A stretch of DNA of 43,136 nucleotides from Candidatus Dormiibacterota bacterium (GTDB lineage: Bacteria; Acidobacteriota; Polarisedimenticolia; Gp22-AA2), in contig DASQAT010000051.1 in the NCBI GenBank assembly GCA_035635555.1, forward strand, positions 1-43,136, given 5' to 3'. Made by a program: the position numbers and the translations under genes. Within the stretch, counting starts at the first letter, position 1. Each line of letters starts with the position of its first letter. Positions 1 through 8,614 of this stretch are shown here, piece after piece. The notes under the pieces were generated by a model. The model saw nothing but the letters and a program-made list of their open reading frames with translations, was not told the DNA's origin and searched no databases.

Positions 1-575
<575 letters not shown>

Positions 576-605
576 GCCGGTATCCTTCCGCCGATTAAGG
601 CGGGT

Positions 606-634
606 AATGTACGGATCGCCCTTCCCAATGTCAA
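606..634 (-). promoter_or_regulatory. sigma-70 promoter for the sigma-54 activator gene
   Basis: On the minus strand the -35 box TTGACA (634-629) and the -10 box TACATT (611-606) are separated by exactly 17 nt. The predicted transcript starts near 599, leaving a 5' leader of about 24 nt with an AAGGA site before GTG 575. The -35 box overlaps the stop codon of rsfS (631-633), so the activator can be transcribed apart from the ribosomal operon. Seen directly; activity is inferred. Confidence 0.75.
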
Positions 635-1041
635 CCCTTGCGGGCGGCCGAAGCCCCTCTGTTCCTGCGGTTTTGCGGACCCGCGAGGGCCATGCGCGGA
701 GCGTCGCCCCAGAGATTCTCGAGTCCGTAGAACTCGCGGGTCTCCCGGGTGAACACGTGCACGACGAGATCGGCATAGTCGATCAGGATCCAGTCCCCGA
801 GCTTGTACCCCTCCACGTGCCCGGGGTGCTGCCCCTTCTCCGCCAGGCGCTCGATGACGGCGTCGCAAATCGCCTGCGTCTGCCGCCTCTGGCTTCCCCC
901 GACGATGACGAAGCAGTCGGTGAACGTCGCGATCCCTTTCAGGTTCAATGCGACCGGATCTTCCGCCTTCCTGTCGGCGGCGGCCGCGATGGCCAGCTGC
1001 ACCTTTGTCTTCAGTTGTATGGATGCCTCCTCTGCGGACAA
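631..1041 (-). CDS. rsfS: ribosome silencing factor RsfS
   Basis: A 136-residue protein of the RsfS/Iojap family, which binds ribosomal protein L14 on the 50S subunit and blocks subunit joining when nutrients are short. The family core is clear: [19 protein letters not shown], then [15 protein letters not shown], then an [21 protein letters not shown] stretch and the closing [12 protein letters not shown]. Length is typical (105-140 residues), with a basic C-terminal tail of about 20 residues after the core. It begins 8 nt after the obg stop and is therefore probably co-transcribed with rplU-rpmA-obg. The nadD gene often found next to rsfS is absent here. Cytoplasmic. Confidence 0.95.
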   Translation of the reverse strand: MSAEEASIQLKTKVQLAIAAAADRKAEDPVALNLKGIATFTDCFVIVGGSQRRQTQAICDAVIERLAEKGQHPGHVEGYKLGDWILIDYADLVVHVFTRETREFYGLENLWGDAPRMALAGPQNRRNRGASAARKG

Positions 1042-1049
1042 GACGTGAC

Positions 1050-2120
1050 TCAGCGCCCCGCGGATTCGGGTCCGGGCGCGCGCAGGGTCTCGCGGGGCTC
1101 GGCGGCGGTAAGCACCGCCCTGTCCCCCTGTGCAGCCAGCACGGACCAGACCTCCTCCAGGAGGTCCCGTACTCCTTCACCACTCACCGCCGACACCGCG
1201 TGGAACGGCACCCCCGCGGCTTCGCAGCGCGCCTGCAGGCCGGACAGCCGCTTCCGGTCGGCGAGCGCGTCGAGCTTGCTGGCCGCGACGATCTGAGGCT
1301 TGCCGGCGAGGCCTTCACCGAAGGCGCGCAGCTCGGCGTTCACCACGTCCAGATCGCTCACCGGGTCCCGCCCCGACATTTCGGAGACGTCCACCAGGTG
1401 GATGAGGACACGCGTGCGCTCGATATGTCTCAGGAACTTCATCCCCAGTCCCTGGCCGTGGTGCGCCCCCTCGATCAGCCCTGGGATGTCGGCCACCACG
1501 TACGTCCGGAACTCGCCGAGGTCCACCACCCCCAGGTTCGGCTGGAGCGTGGTGAAAGGATACGCCGCAATCTTCGGCCGAGCCGAGGAGATTCGCGAGA
1601 TGAGAGTCGATTTCCCCGCGTTCGGGAACCCGACGATACCCACGTCGGCGATGAGCTTCAGCTCCAGGACCAGGCGGCGCTCTTCGCCGTCCGCCCCGGG
1701 CTCGGATTCACGCGGCGCCTGGTGCGTGGACGTCGCGAAGGCCGCGTTGCCGCGCCCGCCGCGGCCACCCGCGGCCACCTGCACGACATCGCCGGTGTGC
1801 GACAGGTCGGCGAGGAGCGTGCCGCTCTCGTCCCGCACCATCGTCCCGGGTGGAACTTTGATATGGAGGTCCTCGCCCCCGTGCCCGGCCCGGTCGCTCC
1901 CCTCGCCGTGGCGGCCGCGCTCCGCCTCGAACCTTCGCTTGTAGCGGAAGGCGTTCAGCCCCTTGAGGGATGGGTCCGCGACCATGAAGACGGAGCCGCC
2001 GTCCCCCCCGGGACCGCCGTTCGGGCCCCCCCTGGGAACGTACTTCTCGCGGCGGAAGCTCACGCAGCCGTTGCCGCCGCGTCCCCCGGCGACCACGATC
2101 GTGGCCTGATCGATCAACAT
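1050..2120 (-). CDS. obg: GTPase Obg (CgtA), ribosome assembly GTPase
   Basis: A 356-residue Obg GTPase acting in late 50S subunit assembly and stress control. The N-terminal glycine-rich Obg fold (about residues 1-158) shows the usual [15 protein letters not shown] and [12 protein letters not shown] stretches. The G domain follows with P-loop GFPNAGKST, switch region [13 protein letters not shown], the [16 protein letters not shown] motif and a later ASKLD base-recognition motif. The C-terminal extension is short, so this is the minimal Obg form without a TGS or large acidic domain. It is the third gene of the rplU-rpmA-obg order, which is conserved across bacteria, and rsfS follows 8 nt later. 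Start at ATG 2120 gives a normal N-terminus (MLIDQATI). Confidence 0.97.
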   Translation of the reverse strand: MLIDQATIVVAGGRGGNGCVSFRREKYVPRGGPNGGPGGDGGSVFMVADPSLKGLNAFRYKRRFEAERGRHGEGSDRAGHGGEDLHIKVPPGTMVRDESGTLLADLSHTGDVVQVAAGGRGGRGNAAFATSTHQAPRESEPGADGEERRLVLELKLIADVGIVGFPNAGKSTLISRISSARPKIAAYPFTTLQPNLGVVDLGEFRTYVVADIPGLIEGAHHGQGLGMKFLRHIERTRVLIHLVDVSEMSGRDPVSDLDVVNAELRAFGEGLAGKPQIVAASKLDALADRKRLSGLQARCEAAGVPFHAVSAVSGEGVRDLLEEVWSVLAAQGDRAVLTAAEPRETLRAPGPESAGR

Positions 2121-2199
2121 GTGAACGCCCTGCTCGCGAGGGTTGGCGGGGCTTTCACGCTGCCCGGCAATGAGGTTCGGAGGAAAGGAGGGCGCGTAT

Positions 2200-2475
2200 C
2201 TAAGGCCGGGCGGGGGCGGCCTCCGAGGGGAGGACGCTGATGTACTTTCCCATGCGCCCGCGATCCTGGAACTTCACGAATCCGTCGATCAGGGCGAACA
2301 GGGAATCGTCCCGTCCCAGACCGACGTTGTGGCCCGGCTTGAAGCGTGTGCCGCGCTGCCGAACCAGGATCGAGCCACCGGTGACGAACTGTCCGCCGTA
2401 GCGCTTCACCCCCAGGCGCTGGGAGTTGCTGTCGCGGCCGTTTCTCGAACTGCCTCCGGCTTTCTTATGGGCCAT
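2200..2475 (-). CDS. rpmA: 50S ribosomal protein L27
   Basis: A 91-residue bL27. The diagnostic N-terminus [19 protein letters not shown] is followed by [22 protein letters not shown] and the [21 protein letters not shown] core. L27 lies near the peptidyl-transferase centre and its N-terminal tail contacts tRNA. No Firmicute-type cleavable leader precedes the MAHKK start. A GAGGA ribosome site lies about 7 nt before ATG 2475. It sits between rplU (24 nt upstream) and obg in the standard operon order. The C-terminal tail SEAAPARP is slightly longer than in E. coli. Confidence 0.98.
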   Translation of the reverse strand: MAHKKAGGSSRNGRDSNSQRLGVKRYGGQFVTGGSILVRQRGTRFKPGHNVGLGRDDSLFALIDGFVKFQDRGRMGKYISVLPSEAAPARP

Positions 2476-2499
2476 TCGGTATCCTCGTCCGTCCTCTGC

Positions 2500-2817
2500 C
2501 TATCCGGCGTGAATTTCCTCGACAACCACCGCCGTGAACGGCTGCCGGTGGCCGCGCGTGCGCCGATACTGTTTGCGCTTCTTCTTCTTGAAGATCAGCA
2601 CCTTCTTGGCCTTGTCCTGCTCGACGACGCGACCGACCACCCGCGCGCCCTTCAGGACGGGGCGGCCGACCTGGAGCCCGCCCTCGGTCTGCAACGCCAG
2701 GACCTCGTCGAAGGTCACCTTGTCGCCGACCCCGGCCACGATCTTCTCGACCCTGATCCGATCGCCGACGGCGACCTTGTGCTGCTTGCCTCCGGCGGAT
2801 ATTACGGCGTAGCTCAC
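2500..2817 (-). CDS. rplU: 50S ribosomal protein L21
   Basis: A 105-residue bL21, a 23S rRNA-binding protein. It opens with the family signature SYAVISAGGKQHKVAVGDRIRVEK and ends with RRTRGHRQPFTAVVVEEI. The frame stays open 11 codons further to 2850, but GTG 2817 is the better start: it puts the signature at residue 2, and a GAGGAG ribosome site lies 5 nt before it. The transcript leader from the promoter at 2850-2879 also fits. This is the first gene of the ribosomal operon. Confidence 0.97.
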   Translation of the reverse strand: MSYAVISAGGKQHKVAVGDRIRVEKIVAGVGDKVTFDEVLALQTEGGLQVGRPVLKGARVVGRVVEQDKAKKVLIFKKKKRKQYRRTRGHRQPFTAVVVEEIHAG

Positions 2818-2849
2818 ACTCGCTCCTCTTTTCCCTGGATGGACCGGCA

Positions 2850-2879
2850 ATTATACTGGGCGCCTCGTGGCACTGTCAA
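2850..2879 (-). promoter_or_regulatory. consensus sigma-70 promoter of the rplU-rpmA-obg-rsfS operon
   Basis: On the minus strand TTGACA (2879-2874) and TATAAT (2855-2850) are both perfect consensus boxes, 18 nt apart. Predicted start of transcription is about 2843, giving a 5' leader of roughly 25 nt before GTG 2817. A near-perfect promoter fits the strong expression expected for ribosomal protein genes. No L21 autoregulatory structure is visible in so short a leader. Confidence 0.88.
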
Positions 2880-2925
2880 CGCACAATCTGCGCCCCGATT
2901 CTCCGAACCCCCTGAGCGGGACGCG

Positions 2926-3229
2926 CCGCGTCGTGGCTCATGCTCGCTCGCGCGGGCTACCCGGTGATCGAGTCACGCGCATGGCGCGGCTCGAAATCGC
3001 CACGACGCGGCGCGTCCCGCCCAGGACTTGCGGGGCTCACCAACGGCCGATCGGGCCGTTGGCAGTGCCGTTCTCAGGCTTATACGGGAACGGCACAGAC
3101 AGATTGAACCGGCCGGCGTCTTCGGGGAGCGGAGGCGGGCGGGGCCGCGTCGGGGCGATTTCGAGCAGCGCCATGGGTTTGCCCGCGGCCTCGCCTGCTC
3201 CGCGCGAGCGAGCATGAGCCACGATGCGG
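2926..3229. repeat. 304-bp imperfect inverted repeat in the rplU / glycosyltransferase intergenic region
   Basis: Two pairs of matching blocks face each other around one common centre at about 3077.5. Block A is 2926-2955 against 3200-3229 (29 of 30 match on the opposite strand). Block B is 2980-3011 against 3144-3175 (30 of 32). The 24-nt stretch between A and B is the same length on both arms but unrelated in sequence. The middle holds two further hairpins: CCAACGGC/GCCGTTGG near 3040-3062, and GTGCCGTTC/GAACGGCAC at 3065-3073/3088-3096. The right arm contains the proposed ATG of the downstream glycosyltransferase. This may be a palindromic mobile or REP-like element, or two inverted copies of a short conserved sequence. 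Confidence 0.85.
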
Positions 3230-5211
3230 CCCCGCCCGCCTCCGCGGGCCGGCACGGGGCGGTGGATTTCTTGCGCCGTGTGGTGGATCCGCGGGCTGTC
3301 CTCGTATTCCTGCTCGCGTACGCCGTACGGATCGTGTACGTCCTGCAGATCCGGCACATGCCGTACTTCGATGTTCCGCTGGTCGACGGCCCCAACTATT
3401 TCCGGATGGCGACGGCGATCGCGTCCGGGTCGCTCACGGGCGGCCACGAGGTGTTCTGGCAGCCGCCGCTCTACTCCTACTTTCTAGCGCTTCTGTTCGT
3501 GACGGTGGGCACGCGCATGGAGGCGATCTACGCCGTCCAGGCGGCGATCGGGTCGCTGTCGTGCGTCCTCGTGTACGCCATCGGACGGCGCCTGTTCGGC
3601 CCGCGCGCCGCCCTGTGCGCCGGCCTGGTCATGGCGCTCTATGGACCTCTGGTCCATTTCGACGCCCAGCCTCTCATCCCGGTCCTGCACATCGTCCTGG
3701 TCCTGGGCGGCCTCCTGATGCTCCTGCGCCGCCGCGGTTTCGGCGCCGGCGTCCTCTGGGGTCTCGCGGCCACGGCGACCCCCAACATCCTCTTCGCGGT
3801 CCCCGCTGCGTCGTGGTGGGCCTGGCGCCGGATCCGAACCCTGGCGATGCCGGGTCTGTTCGTCCTGGGGGTCGCGCTGCCGGTTCTCGCCGTCGCGGCG
3901 CGCAACTGGATGGTGGCCGGCGAGACCGTGTTGATCTCGAGCAACGGCGGCATCAATTTCTACATCGGCAACAACCCCGACTACGACCGGACCATCCGCC
4001 TGCGGCCGGGCGGTGAATTCGAGCGCCTGGCGCAGGAGCCGGAAAATCTCGGCATCGTGAAGGCGTCCGCCCGCTCGCGCTACTTCGCGGGGCGCGCCTG
4101 GCAATTCCTGCGGGAGTATCCCGCCGAGGCATTTCGGCTGTATGCGCGCAAGGCCAGGGATCTTGTCGCGGGACGGGAGATCCCGCGCAACCAGGATCCC
4201 TACGTCTACCGGCGCGAATCGTCCCTGTTCTCCCTTCTTCTGTGGCGCTCGTTCGTGTCGTTTCCGTTCGGTCTCGTGGCCCCCCTCGCGCTCGCCGGTC
4301 TCGTCGCGGGCTCGCGGGGCTCGAGCGACGATCGCCGCTCGGGCGTCCGGCTCCTGCTTCTCTACGCGGCATCGTATGCCCTCTCGATCCTCCTGTTCTT
4401 CCCGACCGATCGCTACCGGCTTTCTCTGGTGCCGGTCATGGCGCTCCTGTCGGGGAATCTCCTGGCGGCCGTACCGGCGAGCCTGCGCCGGCCGGGTGTG
4501 ATCGCCGCCCTCCTGGGCGGACTCGTCCTGTTCAACCTGGACGCGCTCCACCCGGGCGAATCGTATCCGGAGGAGGAGGCGCTCAACCGGGCGTACGCGC
4601 TCCGGTCCAAGGGCCGCGTCGAGGAGGCGCGCGACGCCTACCTGCAGGCGATCCTCCTGAACCCGCGCCGGATCGACGCGTACAACTCGCTCGCCACGAT
4701 GGCCGCCGAGCAGGGGCGCTGGGACGAGGCCGTGGCGCGCTACACCGATCTCCTGGAGGTCGCCCCGGACTTCGTCGACGTCAGACGCAGTCGGGGCGAA
4801 GCCTACCTCGCCCTCGGCCGGAAGGAGGACGCCCGGCGTGAGTGGCAGGTGGCGATCCACCTCGCCCCGGGCGCGGGTCTGGCTCTTGCCGACCTGTGCA
4901 TGTCGTATTACGACGAGGGGGTCCTCGTCGACGGCGCGCCCTACTGCGAACAGGGCGTCCGGGTCCGTCCCGATCTCCCCGAGACGCACCTCGCCATGGG
5001 CCTGGTCGCCCGCGCCCTGCGACAGCGCGATCGCGCGCGGGCCGAGCTGACCGAGGCGTCCCGCCTCTTCCCGGCGGGCGCCCCCGGCCGGGCTCGCGCG
5101 GAGGAGATTCTCGACCGGATGCGCCGCCACGACGAGCGCGTCCCCGGCGGCGCGCCGCCGCCGGTTCCGCAACCTGAGACGGACCGCGGGCAGGAGGACC
5201 AGCGGAAATGA
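3214..5211 (+). CDS. GT-C family membrane glycosyltransferase (PMT/ArnT-like) fused to TPR repeats
   Basis: A 665-residue membrane protein. The N-terminal ~430 residues hold many hydrophobic helices, beginning AVLVFLLAYAVRIVYVLQ, followed by the first extracytoplasmic loop with YFDVPLVDGPNYFRMA and PPLYSYFLALLF, typical of the PMT_2/ArnT fold that moves sugars from polyprenyl-phosphate donors. From about residue 455 to 620 come tetratricopeptide units (for example ALRSKGRVEEARDAYLQAIL and AEQGRWDEAVARYTDLLEV), so the TPR part probably faces the periplasm and may bind the acceptor protein. The tail is Pro/Arg rich. The start is uncertain: ATG 3214 lies inside the right arm of the inverted repeat and has no clear ribosome site; GTG 3262 would also keep all membrane segments. 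Acceptor and sugar are unknown. It ends only 19 bp from convergent mglA. Confidence 0.8.
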   Translation: MSHDAAPPASAGRHGAVDFLRRVVDPRAVLVFLLAYAVRIVYVLQIRHMPYFDVPLVDGPNYFRMATAIASGSLTGGHEVFWQPPLYSYFLALLFVTVGTRMEAIYAVQAAIGSLSCVLVYAIGRRLFGPRAALCAGLVMALYGPLVHFDAQPLIPVLHIVLVLGGLLMLLRRRGFGAGVLWGLAATATPNILFAVPAASWWAWRRIRTLAMPGLFVLGVALPVLAVAARNWMVAGETVLISSNGGINFYIGNNPDYDRTIRLRPGGEFERLAQEPENLGIVKASARSRYFAGRAWQFLREYPAEAFRLYARKARDLVAGREIPRNQDPYVYRRESSLFSLLLWRSFVSFPFGLVAPLALAGLVAGSRGSSDDRRSGVRLLLLYAASYALSILLFFPTDRYRLSLVPVMALLSGNLLAAVPASLRRPGVIAALLGGLVLFNLDALHPGESYPEEEALNRAYALRSKGRVEEARDAYLQAILLNPRRIDAYNSLATMAAEQGRWDEAVARYTDLLEVAPDFVDVRRSRGEAYLALGRKEDARREWQVAIHLAPGAGLALADLCMSYYDEGVLVDGAPYCEQGVRVRPDLPETHLAMGLVARALRQRDRARAELTEASRLFPAGAPGRARAEEILDRMRRHDERVPGGAPPPVPQPETDRGQEDQRK

Positions 5212-5230
5212 CGGGACGAGAGCCGGGGGC

Positions 5231-5818
5231 TCAGCGCCCCTTGCGCAGATCGATGAGAACCATCTTGGCGATGGTCTTGAGGGTCTCGAAGACGCCGTTC
5301 CCCTTCGAGGCGATCGCCTCGAACACAGGCTCACCCTTGCGGATCAGCTGGCGCTTCATCTCCTCGACCTGCAGGGCGGAAGGAAGGTCGCGCTTGTTGA
5401 GCTGCAGCACGTAGGGAATGGCGCGCAGGTCGTACCCCTGCTCCTTGAGATTGAGGTCGAGGTTCCGCAGGCTCTCGAGATTCGCCTCCATGCGCGCGGC
5501 CTGCGAGTCGGCGACGAAGACGACCCCGTCCACGCCCTTCAGGATCAGCTTGCGCGACGCGTCGTAGAACACCTGGCCCGGCACGGTGTAGAGGTGGAAG
5601 CGGGTGCGGAAGCCGCGGATCTCGCCCAGGTCCAGCGGCAGGAAATCGAAGAACAGGGTTCGGTCAGTCTCGGTGGCCAGGGAGATCAGCTTCCCCTTGG
5701 AGTTCGGGTTGGTCTTCTCGTAGACGTACTTGATGTTCGTCGTCTTGCCGCCCAGGCCGGGGCCGTAGTAGACGATCTTGCAGTTGATCTCTCGTGCCGC
5801 GTAATTGATGAACGTCAT
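5231..5818 (-). CDS. mglA: MglA-type Ras-like GTPase
   Basis: A 195-residue small GTPase of the MglA family, the polarity switch that sets leading-pole identity in gliding and twitching bacteria. The P-loop is GPGLGGKTT near residue 20, followed by a conserved [12 protein letters not shown] segment, the switch region [17 protein letters not shown] and the base-specificity motif LNKRDLP. As in other MglA proteins, the DxxG motif of ordinary Ras proteins is replaced by the PGQ sequence. It follows mglB by 27 nt, the usual order for the GTPase and its activating protein. No motility genes or polarity partners (RomR, FrzS) are in the window, so a role in motility is inferred from the family only. 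Confidence 0.95.
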   Translation of the reverse strand: MTFINYAAREINCKIVYYGPGLGGKTTNIKYVYEKTNPNSKGKLISLATETDRTLFFDFLPLDLGEIRGFRTRFHLYTVPGQVFYDASRKLILKGVDGVVFVADSQAARMEANLESLRNLDLNLKEQGYDLRAIPYVLQLNKRDLPSALQVEEMKRQLIRKGEPVFEAIASKGNGVFETLKTIAKMVLIDLRKGR

Positions 5819-5845
5819 GGGCCCGGTGGCAGCTCCCGTACTCGT

Positions 5846-6340
5846 CTAGTCGCTGAACAGCTTGTCGATGTCCTCGTCCGTGATCTCGGAGAACGGAGAT
5901 CCGCCCGCGGCGGCCTTGCGCGGCTGGGCGGATTTCTTCAGCATCACGTCCAGGATGGCCGAGAGCTCCGACGAACCCTTCTTGACCCGCAGCCTCACGA
6001 GCCCGAGCGACGATCGCTCGTCGAAGATGACGACGAGGATCACCCGCCCGCTGACCACGGAGATGTGCAGGTTGTCCCGCTCCCCCTCGTGGAACAGGAC
6101 GGAGAATTCCTTCTCGCCGATGAGCCGGGCCAGCGAATCGGTGGCCGCGACGTTGCCGGCGGCGAGGGAGGCCAGGGCGGTGGTGTCGATCGCGTGCAGG
6201 TCGCCGGTCGCGGCGATCTGCTGGCCGTTCTTGTCGACGAGGAAGACGACCTTGGCGTTGCACTCGGTCCGCAGGCGGTCGATCACCTCGCGGATCTTCG
6301 TGTACTCCTCTTCATGAAGGACCAGATCGGTGCCGGGCAT
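5846..6340 (-). CDS. mglB: MglB-type Roadblock/LC7 protein, GAP partner of MglA
   Basis: A 164-residue protein with a Roadblock/LC7 domain spanning about residues 12-125: the opening helix EEEYTKIREVIDRLRTE, then AKVVFLVDKNGQQIAATGD, the DTTALASLAAGNVAATDSL helix and the FHEGERDNLHISVVSGRVILVVIFDE strands. MglB homodimers stimulate GTP hydrolysis by MglA. The C-terminal ~40 residues are a charged linker ending in an acidic segment (EITDEDIDKLFSD) that could be a partner-binding peptide. A GAGGA site lies about 9 nt upstream of ATG 6340. The preceding 184 bp (6341-6524) contain no gene and no promoter I can call with confidence. Confidence 0.92.
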   Translation of the reverse strand: MPGTDLVLHEEEYTKIREVIDRLRTECNAKVVFLVDKNGQQIAATGDLHAIDTTALASLAAGNVAATDSLARLIGEKEFSVLFHEGERDNLHISVVSGRVILVVIFDERSSLGLVRLRVKKGSSELSAILDVMLKKSAQPRKAAAGGSPFSEITDEDIDKLFSD

Positions 6341-6524
6341 TCAGTAGGGTCCTCGGCCTTACCTGCCGCGCCGCCGCGTCAAGCAGCCGACGGACGGATG
6401 GCGGCGCGTGTCAATATGGGGCACCTGCCCGCAAAGATCAACGGCCCCCGGGGAGTCCGCGCCGGATGCGGCGAGGAGGGCGCCGCGCCGGCGGACGGTG
6501 AGGGCCCCGCGGGTGGGACGGTTC

Positions 6525-6935
6525 TCACTCCCGCGGGAGATCAATCGTTTCCACGTGGACGCGCGCGGCGGCGGCGCGGGCCTCGCCGCTCCCCCGCGCC
6601 AGGAACTCGTCGCGGGGGACGAAGGAGAATCCGCACGGGTGATCCGGCGACACGATGTCCCGGTCGAGCAGGTCGCGCTCGTCGATCGGGAAAAGGCGGC
6701 AGACCTTCGGCTTGAACTCGTGGATGGTGCAGCGCACGGGGTCGGCGCGGCGGTCGAGGAGCGGGCAGGTGAACATGAGATTGCAGCAGGCGCCGGTCCG
6801 GTTGCACTGCCCGACCCTGCGGGCCAGGCTCTCGCGCACGTAGGCCGGGCGGAAGTGGGCCAGGTAGAAGCGGCGCACCTTGCCCCAGCCCAAGGTCGCG
6901 CGTTCGTGGAACGTCAGGCTCGAGAGCTTCCTCAC
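6525..6935 (-). CDS. YkgJ-like Cys-cluster (putative zinc/iron-chelating) protein
   Basis: A 136-residue protein from GTG 6935. The core CNRTGACCNLMFTCPLLD plus later C-T-I-H-E-F and CRLFPIDERDL matches the YkgJ/UPF0153 family of putative zinc- or iron-chelating proteins. The cysteines follow a C-x5-CC-x5-C pattern with two more downstream (VRCTIHEFKPKVCRLFP). Biochemical function is unknown for most members; some are linked to metal delivery or protein modification. GTG 6935 is chosen because the frame upstream overlaps the preceding gene and loses family similarity, and because a GGGGGTG site lies just before. It begins 14 nt after the stop of the 100-residue unknown protein, suggesting one transcript. 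Confidence 0.78.
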   Translation of the reverse strand: MRKLSSLTFHERATLGWGKVRRFYLAHFRPAYVRESLARRVGQCNRTGACCNLMFTCPLLDRRADPVRCTIHEFKPKVCRLFPIDERDLLDRDIVSPDHPCGFSFVPRDEFLARGSGEARAAAARVHVETIDLPRE

Positions 6936-6949
6936 TTCACCCCCGCGTT

Positions 6950-7252
6950 CTAGGAGCCCTGGGGCTTCGTCTCCAGGAGGTATCGACGCTTCACGACCTC
7001 CATCCCCTCGTTCGCGAAGTAATTGGTGAGGATGCGGGCGGCGTAGTCGGCGGCCGCGGCCGGCGTGGCCCCGACCCACTGCTTCGGCAGGGCGGGTGCC
7101 TTCGGCTCGGACCGGTTCATTGTCCAGAACGTGCCGTCGGGCAGGCGAATCTGGGCGATCCAGTGGCCGGGCGCCTGCTCGACCAGGATCGCATAACTTT
7201 CATCGCTCTGACGTGTTCGGACGGTGTACTCGAAGGCGACTTCCTGCGCCAT
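6950..7252 (-). CDS. conserved-looking hypothetical protein (100 aa)
   Basis: A 100-residue soluble protein that I do not recognise. It has no signal peptide or membrane segment. The first 50 residues look like a beta-rich domain (FEYTVRTRQSDESYAILVEQ, WIAQIRLPDGTFWTMNR) and the second half is helical (AAAADYAARILTNYFANEG). Codon use and G+C match the neighbours and there is a TATAAT box just upstream, so it is very probably a real gene. It heads a likely transcript with the YkgJ-like gene. Confidence 0.7.
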   Translation of the reverse strand: MAQEVAFEYTVRTRQSDESYAILVEQAPGHWIAQIRLPDGTFWTMNRSEPKAPALPKQWVGATPAAAADYAARILTNYFANEGMEVVKRRYLLETKPQGS

Positions 7253-7262
7253 GGCGTCATCT

Positions 7263-7268
7263 ATTATA
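7263..7268 (-). promoter_or_regulatory. -10 box for the 100-aa hypothetical gene
   Basis: Perfect TATAAT on the minus strand, ending 10 nt before ATG 7252. Transcription would start only about 3-4 nt before the start codon, so the message would be effectively leaderless. No convincing -35 box is visible. Confidence 0.5.
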
Positions 7269-7310
7269 CACGTCGCGCCGCGAGGGCTTCGGCGCCCCCG
7301 GGTCGGGGCC

Positions 7311-8315
7311 TCACAGAGGGAGCGTCTGACCCAGACCCTCGGCCCGGGCGCGCGTCATGACGACTGTCGCCGCCGCGACGTCCTGCACGCCCACGCCGGT
7401 CAGATCGCACACCGTGATCTCGGCGTCGGTGCTCCGTCCGGGCCGCCGTCCCGCCGTGATCTCCCCCAGCTCGCTGTCGATCCGGCCCGCGGGAATCGCT
7501 CCTTCGGCGACGGCGTGGTGGATCTCGCCCAGCCGGAGGCATTGATCCCTGCTGTCGGCGACGATCCGATCGGCTCTCCTCAGAACGTCGGTGTGCAGCT
7601 CCCGTTTGTCGGGTCCGTCGGAGCCCACCGCCGTGACGTGCGCGCCCGGAGAGAGCCACTCGGCGCACACGAGCGGCTCGCGGCTGGGCGTGACGGTGAC
7701 GACGATGTCGGCCCCCTCGACCGCCTCGTGCACCGTGGGAACGGCCATGAAGCGGCAGCCCTCCGGCATTCCACGGTGCCGCGCCATTTCGTCGGCGCAG
7801 GCGCGCGCTCTGTCGGGGCGGCGGCCATAGATGCGCACCTCCTCCGGCCGCCGCACCAGGGCGAGCGACTCGAGCTGGTAGCGCGCCTGGTTGCCGCATC
7901 CGACCACGCCGACGACGCGCGCGTCGCGGCGGGCCAGGTGCTTCGCCGCCACGGCCCCTGCGGCCCCGGTGCGCTGCTCGGTGATGAAGCCGTTGTCGAG
8001 AAGGATCGCGACTGGAACGCCGGTCTTCGCGTCGAACACGAGGACCATCCCGTCGTTCTGTGGCAGCCCCTTCGCCGGATTGCCCTGAAATCCGGAGGCG
8101 ATCTTCACGGCGTAGTGGGATCCATGACGCAGGTGTCCCGCCTTGATGTGGATCTCCCCCTTGTGCTCCTCGACGTCGAGGTTGATGACGGCCGGCAGGG
8201 AGGCGCCGCCGGTGGTATAGGCGGTGAACGCCTCCTCGACCGCCTTCAGGCATGAGGCCGGGTCGAGCAGGCGCCTGATCTCCTGCTCGCGCAGGACAAG
8301 AACCGTTCGCTCCAT
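7311..8315 (-). CDS. ornithine cyclodeaminase / mu-crystallin family NAD(P)-dependent enzyme
   Basis: A 334-residue member of the OCD/mu-crystallin family, which includes ornithine cyclodeaminase, alanine dehydrogenase and ketimine or opine-type reductases. The substrate-domain sequence HYAVKIASGFQGN (with the conserved Lys), the FDAKTGVPVAILLDNGFITEQRTGAAGA segment and the Rossmann motif VVGVVGCGNQARYQLE are all present, followed by VTPSREPLV and a DGPDKRELHTDVLRRADRIVADS stretch. The exact substrate cannot be told from sequence. ATG 8315 restores the family N-terminus; the longer open frame upstream runs into the inverted repeat. It is divergent from a PLP aminotransferase, and both could act in amino-acid breakdown. 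Confidence 0.9.
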   Translation of the reverse strand: MERTVLVLREQEIRRLLDPASCLKAVEEAFTAYTTGGASLPAVINLDVEEHKGEIHIKAGHLRHGSHYAVKIASGFQGNPAKGLPQNDGMVLVFDAKTGVPVAILLDNGFITEQRTGAAGAVAAKHLARRDARVVGVVGCGNQARYQLESLALVRRPEEVRIYGRRPDRARACADEMARHRGMPEGCRFMAVPTVHEAVEGADIVVTVTPSREPLVCAEWLSPGAHVTAVGSDGPDKRELHTDVLRRADRIVADSRDQCLRLGEIHHAVAEGAIPAGRIDSELGEITAGRRPGRSTDAEITVCDLTGVGVQDVAAATVVMTRARAEGLGQTLPL

Positions 8316-8377
8316 GGGCCCAAGACTACCATCACCGGCCGTCCTCCTGACTGGCCCCCCCTTTTCGCCGCCGCGAC

Positions 8378-8542
8378 GCCGGGGAGCGGGCCCGGGCTCC
8401 CCCGCGCGGCACGGGTCCGGCTTGCTGCGCAAGCCTCCCCTCGGTTCGCCTCGCGCCGCCCACCGCGCTGGTGTGCGCGCGGCGGGGCCCCGGCGCGAGG
8501 TCTCACACGGCCGCGCGGGGGAGCCCGGGCCCGCTCCCCGGC
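8378..8542. repeat. 33-bp perfect inverted repeat flanking a structured 99-nt core
   Basis: 8378-8410 and 8510-8542 are exact reverse complements over 33 nt (starting GCCGGGGAGCGGGCCC). The 99-nt loop contains its own hairpins: GGCTTG/CAAGCC near 8418-8434, and CCTCGCGCC against GGCGCGAGG near 8451/8492. The element lies between two divergent genes, so it is not a shared terminator. It looks like a palindromic repeat element or the template of a long structured RNA. No coding potential that I trust is present. Confidence 0.9.
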
Positions 8543-8614
8543 GGGGGACGCACAGGCTGCCGCGCGTCGTGCCCCCGAATACCAACACACACGCCGCGCG
8601 ATTGAGTAGCGCGC

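Noticed and set aside
2869-2883. Sigma-54-like TGGCAC...GC on the plus strand upstream of the glycosyltransferase
   Set aside because: The -12 element reads ACGC rather than TTGC, it overlaps the rplU -35 box, and it lies over 300 bp from the start.
3484-5334. Long open frame (616 codons) on the strand opposite the glycosyltransferase gene
   Set aside because: It mirrors the real gene in G+C-rich DNA, is extremely rich in Arg/Gly/Glu/Asp with no domain, and overlaps mglA.
8411-8509. Small protein encoded in the inverted-repeat core
   Set aside because: Frames read through the palindrome on both strands but are repetitive Arg/Gly/Pro/Ala with no ribosome site.
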